Position numbers and translations under genes: made by a program. The notes beneath the pieces were generated by a model. It was not told the DNA's origin, made no database searches, and saw only the letters and a list, made by a program, of their open reading frames with translations. A stretch of 52,036 nt of DNA. Source: Clostridia bacterium (GTDB lineage Bacteria; Bacillota; DSM-521; Neomoorellales; Neomoorellaceae). This document shows positions 50,365 to 52,036 of the stretch, one piece after another (position 1 is the first letter of the stretch; each line of letters opens with the position of its first letter). The stretch lies in the NCBI GenBank assembly GCA_030445865.1, contig JASUSV010000009.1, positions 1 through 52,036 on the forward strand, given 5' to 3'.

Positions 50365-51846
50365 ATGGTGACCAAAGAAATTTTAGTTCAAATGGATGCC
50401 GGCGAAATAGCCGTAGCTGTTCTTGAGAACGGGCGCTTGGTAGAAATTTACCTGGAGCGATCCGACAGCCAGCGCCTGGTTGGGAATATTTATAAAGGCA
50501 AGGTAATTAACGTTCTGCCCGGCATGCAAGCGGCCTTTGTAGATATAGGGCTGGAGAAAAATGCCTTTCTTTATGTAGGCGATGTTGTGGCTTTCGAAGG
50601 GGAAGGAGAAAAACCTCCTAGGAATTACTTGCAAATCAATGACATACTTAAAGAGGGCCAGGAAATTCTGGTGCAGGTCGCCAAGGAACCCCTTGGTTCT
50701 AAAGGGGCAAGGGTTACCACCCATATTTCTCTTCCCGGTCACTATGTAGTTTTAATGCCCACGGTCAATTACATTGGCATTTCGCGGCGGATTACCGATG
50801 AGGCCGAACGAGACCGCCTTAGAGCTTTGGCCCAGCGAGTCAAACCCCGCGGCATGGGCCTGATTATACGCACGGCTGCCGAGCACGTTACTTTAGGAGA
50901 ACTCCGCGCCGATGTAGAGAGCTTAAACCAGACCTGGAAGAAAGTCCGCCAGGCTGCCAGGCGCGGTAAGGTGCCTCGCCTGGTGTACCAGGATCTCGGA
51001 CTTTTGGAGAGGGTTTTTCGGGATCTGTGCAGCGAAGATGTCGAGCGCCTGCTAACTAACGATCGGACTATTTACGGGCAAATAAGTCAGCTGTTGCGTA
51101 CCAGCCATCCTGGCTTAAAAAACAGGTTATATTTGCGCGAAGGAGCCGATCTCTTCGGCCTCTACGGGATTTATAGCGAAATCGATCAAGCTTTAAAACG
51201 CAAAGTTTGGCTGAAATGCGGCGGGTACTTGATAATTGACCAGATGGAGGCTCTGACGGCCATAGATGTGAATACTGGCAAATATGTTGGCCGCCACAAT
51301 CTGGAAGAAACTATCTTGCGCACCAATATGGAGGCCGCTGTCGAGGTAGCCAGGCAATTACGCCTGCGCAACATCGGCGGCATTATCATTGTGGATTTTA
51401 TTGATATGGAGCAGCCGGCCCATCGAGAACGGGTTTTGTCTCTTCTGGAAGAAGAATTAAAAAAAGATAAAACCAGGAGTCAGGTTCTAGGGTTAACTAG
51501 ATTAGGTTTGGTAGAAATCACCCGCAAAAAAGCGCGCCCTGCCCTAGGGAATTTCCTGCAGCGTGATTGCCCTTACTGCCACGGCACCGGTAAAGTTTTA
51601 TCCGAAGAGACTATAGCCCACCAGGCCAAAAGAGAAATCTTTTCTCTAGCCTCCAAGACCAAGGCCCCGGCCATCCTCATCGAAGCCAATATAGCGGTTG
51701 CCCAGTTGCTGGAAAACGACTTTGCCCGATTGGAGGAACGTTGCGGCAAGAAGCTGGTTATTCGCGCTTCCTCTGAACTGCCCCTGCAAAATGTGCGCTT
51801 AAAGGAACTACATGATTGGGAGCCGGCCCGTGCTGGCAAGAAGTAA
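50365..51846 (+). CDS. rng: Ribonuclease G (RNase E/G family)
   Basis: 493-residue endoribonuclease that processes rRNA and decays mRNA. N-terminal S1 RNA-binding domain (about 38-120; GNIYKGKVINVLPGMQAAFVDIG in part), catalytic metal residues D301 (AIDVNTG) and D344 (IVDFIDM), and the zinc-link C402-P-Y-C405. Short form without the RNase E scaffold. ATG at 50365 behind GGAAGG. In Firmicutes it usually precedes rplU-rpmA; here an intron-like RNA begins 20 bases after its stop. Confidence 0.96.
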   Translation: MVTKEILVQMDAGEIAVAVLENGRLVEIYLERSDSQRLVGNIYKGKVINVLPGMQAAFVDIGLEKNAFLYVGDVVAFEGEGEKPPRNYLQINDILKEGQEILVQVAKEPLGSKGARVTTHISLPGHYVVLMPTVNYIGISRRITDEAERDRLRALAQRVKPRGMGLIIRTAAEHVTLGELRADVESLNQTWKKVRQAARRGKVPRLVYQDLGLLERVFRDLCSEDVERLLTNDRTIYGQISQLLRTSHPGLKNRLYLREGADLFGLYGIYSEIDQALKRKVWLKCGGYLIIDQMEALTAIDVNTGKYVGRHNLEETILRTNMEAAVEVARQLRLRNIGGIIIVDFIDMEQPAHRERVLSLLEEELKKDKTRSQVLGLTRLGLVEITRKKARPALGNFLQRDCPYCHGTGKVLSEETIAHQAKREIFSLASKTKAPAILIEANIAVAQLLENDFARLEERCGKKLVIRASSELPLQNVRLKELHDWEPARAGKK

Positions 51847-51866
51847 CCCGATGCCGGCGAGACACG

Positions 51867-52036
51867 GTGCTGGCGACTGGGTCATCCCCAGTTTTCGCTG
51901 GGGGAGGCCTGCTTTGGCTTGAAAGCGAGCGACTAAACCCGAGCGGTAGCCAAACTTAACGAGGCCGAAAGCGGAGGCGGACCCGAGGGCATGAGACCTT
52001 CGGCCGGCAACTGAGACAGGAGGTCGAATTTGCCGG
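51867..52036 (+). mobile_element. Probable group II intron, 5' part, cut by the window end
   Basis: From GTGCT at 51867 (close to the GTGYG intron start) the sequence is GC-rich, non-coding and strongly folded. Features are a CCCCAG/CTGGGG hairpin (51886-51902), a CCGAAAGCGG stem-loop (51964-51973), and CCGGCAA (52004-52010) pairing perfectly with TTGCCGG (52030-52036). The wording AACTTAACGAGGCCGAAAGCGG and GAGACAGGAGGTCGAATT (given in parts) recalls domain I of bacterial group II introns. No reverse-transcriptase gene is inside the window; it would lie beyond the end. An L21 leader is the main alternative, given the rng-rplU context. Confidence 0.55.

Noticed and set aside
1-52036. CRISPR array, transposase, prophage or toxin-antitoxin system
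   Set aside because: No regularly spaced repeats, terminal repeats, integrase or toxin-like small gene pair were seen on either strand.

Overview
The window looks like chromosome from an anaerobic, spore-forming member of the Firmicutes (Clostridia), most like the Moorella / Thermoanaerobacterales group. This is inferred from gene content and order: sporulation genes (prkA-yhbH-spoVR, spoIVFA/FB, gerM-like, YhcN-like), HrcA/CIRCE control of groESL, a Gram-positive Rex regulator, paired lonB and lonA, oxygen-sensitive 2-hydroxyacyl-CoA-dehydratase-type proteins, and frequent TTG/GTG starts behind strong GGAGG-type ribosome binding sites. Almost everything is core chromosome with short gaps. 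No transposase, prophage or CRISPR array is visible.

Layout. 1-6.3 kb: OsmC-type protein, a divergent lgt, mgtE behind an unusual structured leader (minus strand), an HD-GYP-like protein, a tiny zinc ribbon, queG, a cupin-type (archaeal-type) glucose-6-phosphate isomerase, and an unknown protein. 6.4-10.9 kb: the sporulation operon prkA-yhbH-spoVR. 11-13.8 kb: phenylacetate-CoA ligase, double-ACT protein and hisC-like aminotransferase. 13.9-21.1 kb: GerMN lipoprotein, a five-part cell-wall amidase, a DUF2179 protein, murI, an orphan HgdB/HgdC-like pair, rph and a rdgB-type nucleotide pyrophosphatase. 21.2-21.8 kb: six tRNA genes (Gly, Arg, His, Gln, Lys, Leu) with their own promoter and terminator. 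22-30.1 kb: YhcN-like lipoprotein, then the proteostasis block tig-clpP-clpX-lonB-lonA. 30.2-36.3 kb: valS-folC behind a promoter followed by an attenuator-like hairpin, then rex-maf-radC. 36.3-43.8 kb: the cell-shape and division block mreBCD-pbp2-minCDE-rodA, in which minC lacks its N-terminal domain. 43.8-45.8 kb: groES-groEL under CIRCE. 45.9-52 kb: spoIVFA-spoIVFB behind a sigma-E-like promoter, the radical SAM / DUF2344 pair split by a highly structured non-coding spacer, rng, and at the very end what looks like the 5' part of a group II intron.

Working together: the mre/pbp2/rodA genes form an elongasome cluster next to the Min system. The tig-clp-lon block handles nascent-chain folding and proteolysis. 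The spoIVF pair would process pro-sigma-K in the mother cell. Everyday function is well explained. The parts not explained by known families are RNA-level: the mgtE leader, the 49.5 kb spacer, the valS attenuator-like hairpin, the gerM terminator/start overlap, and the terminal intron-like RNA.
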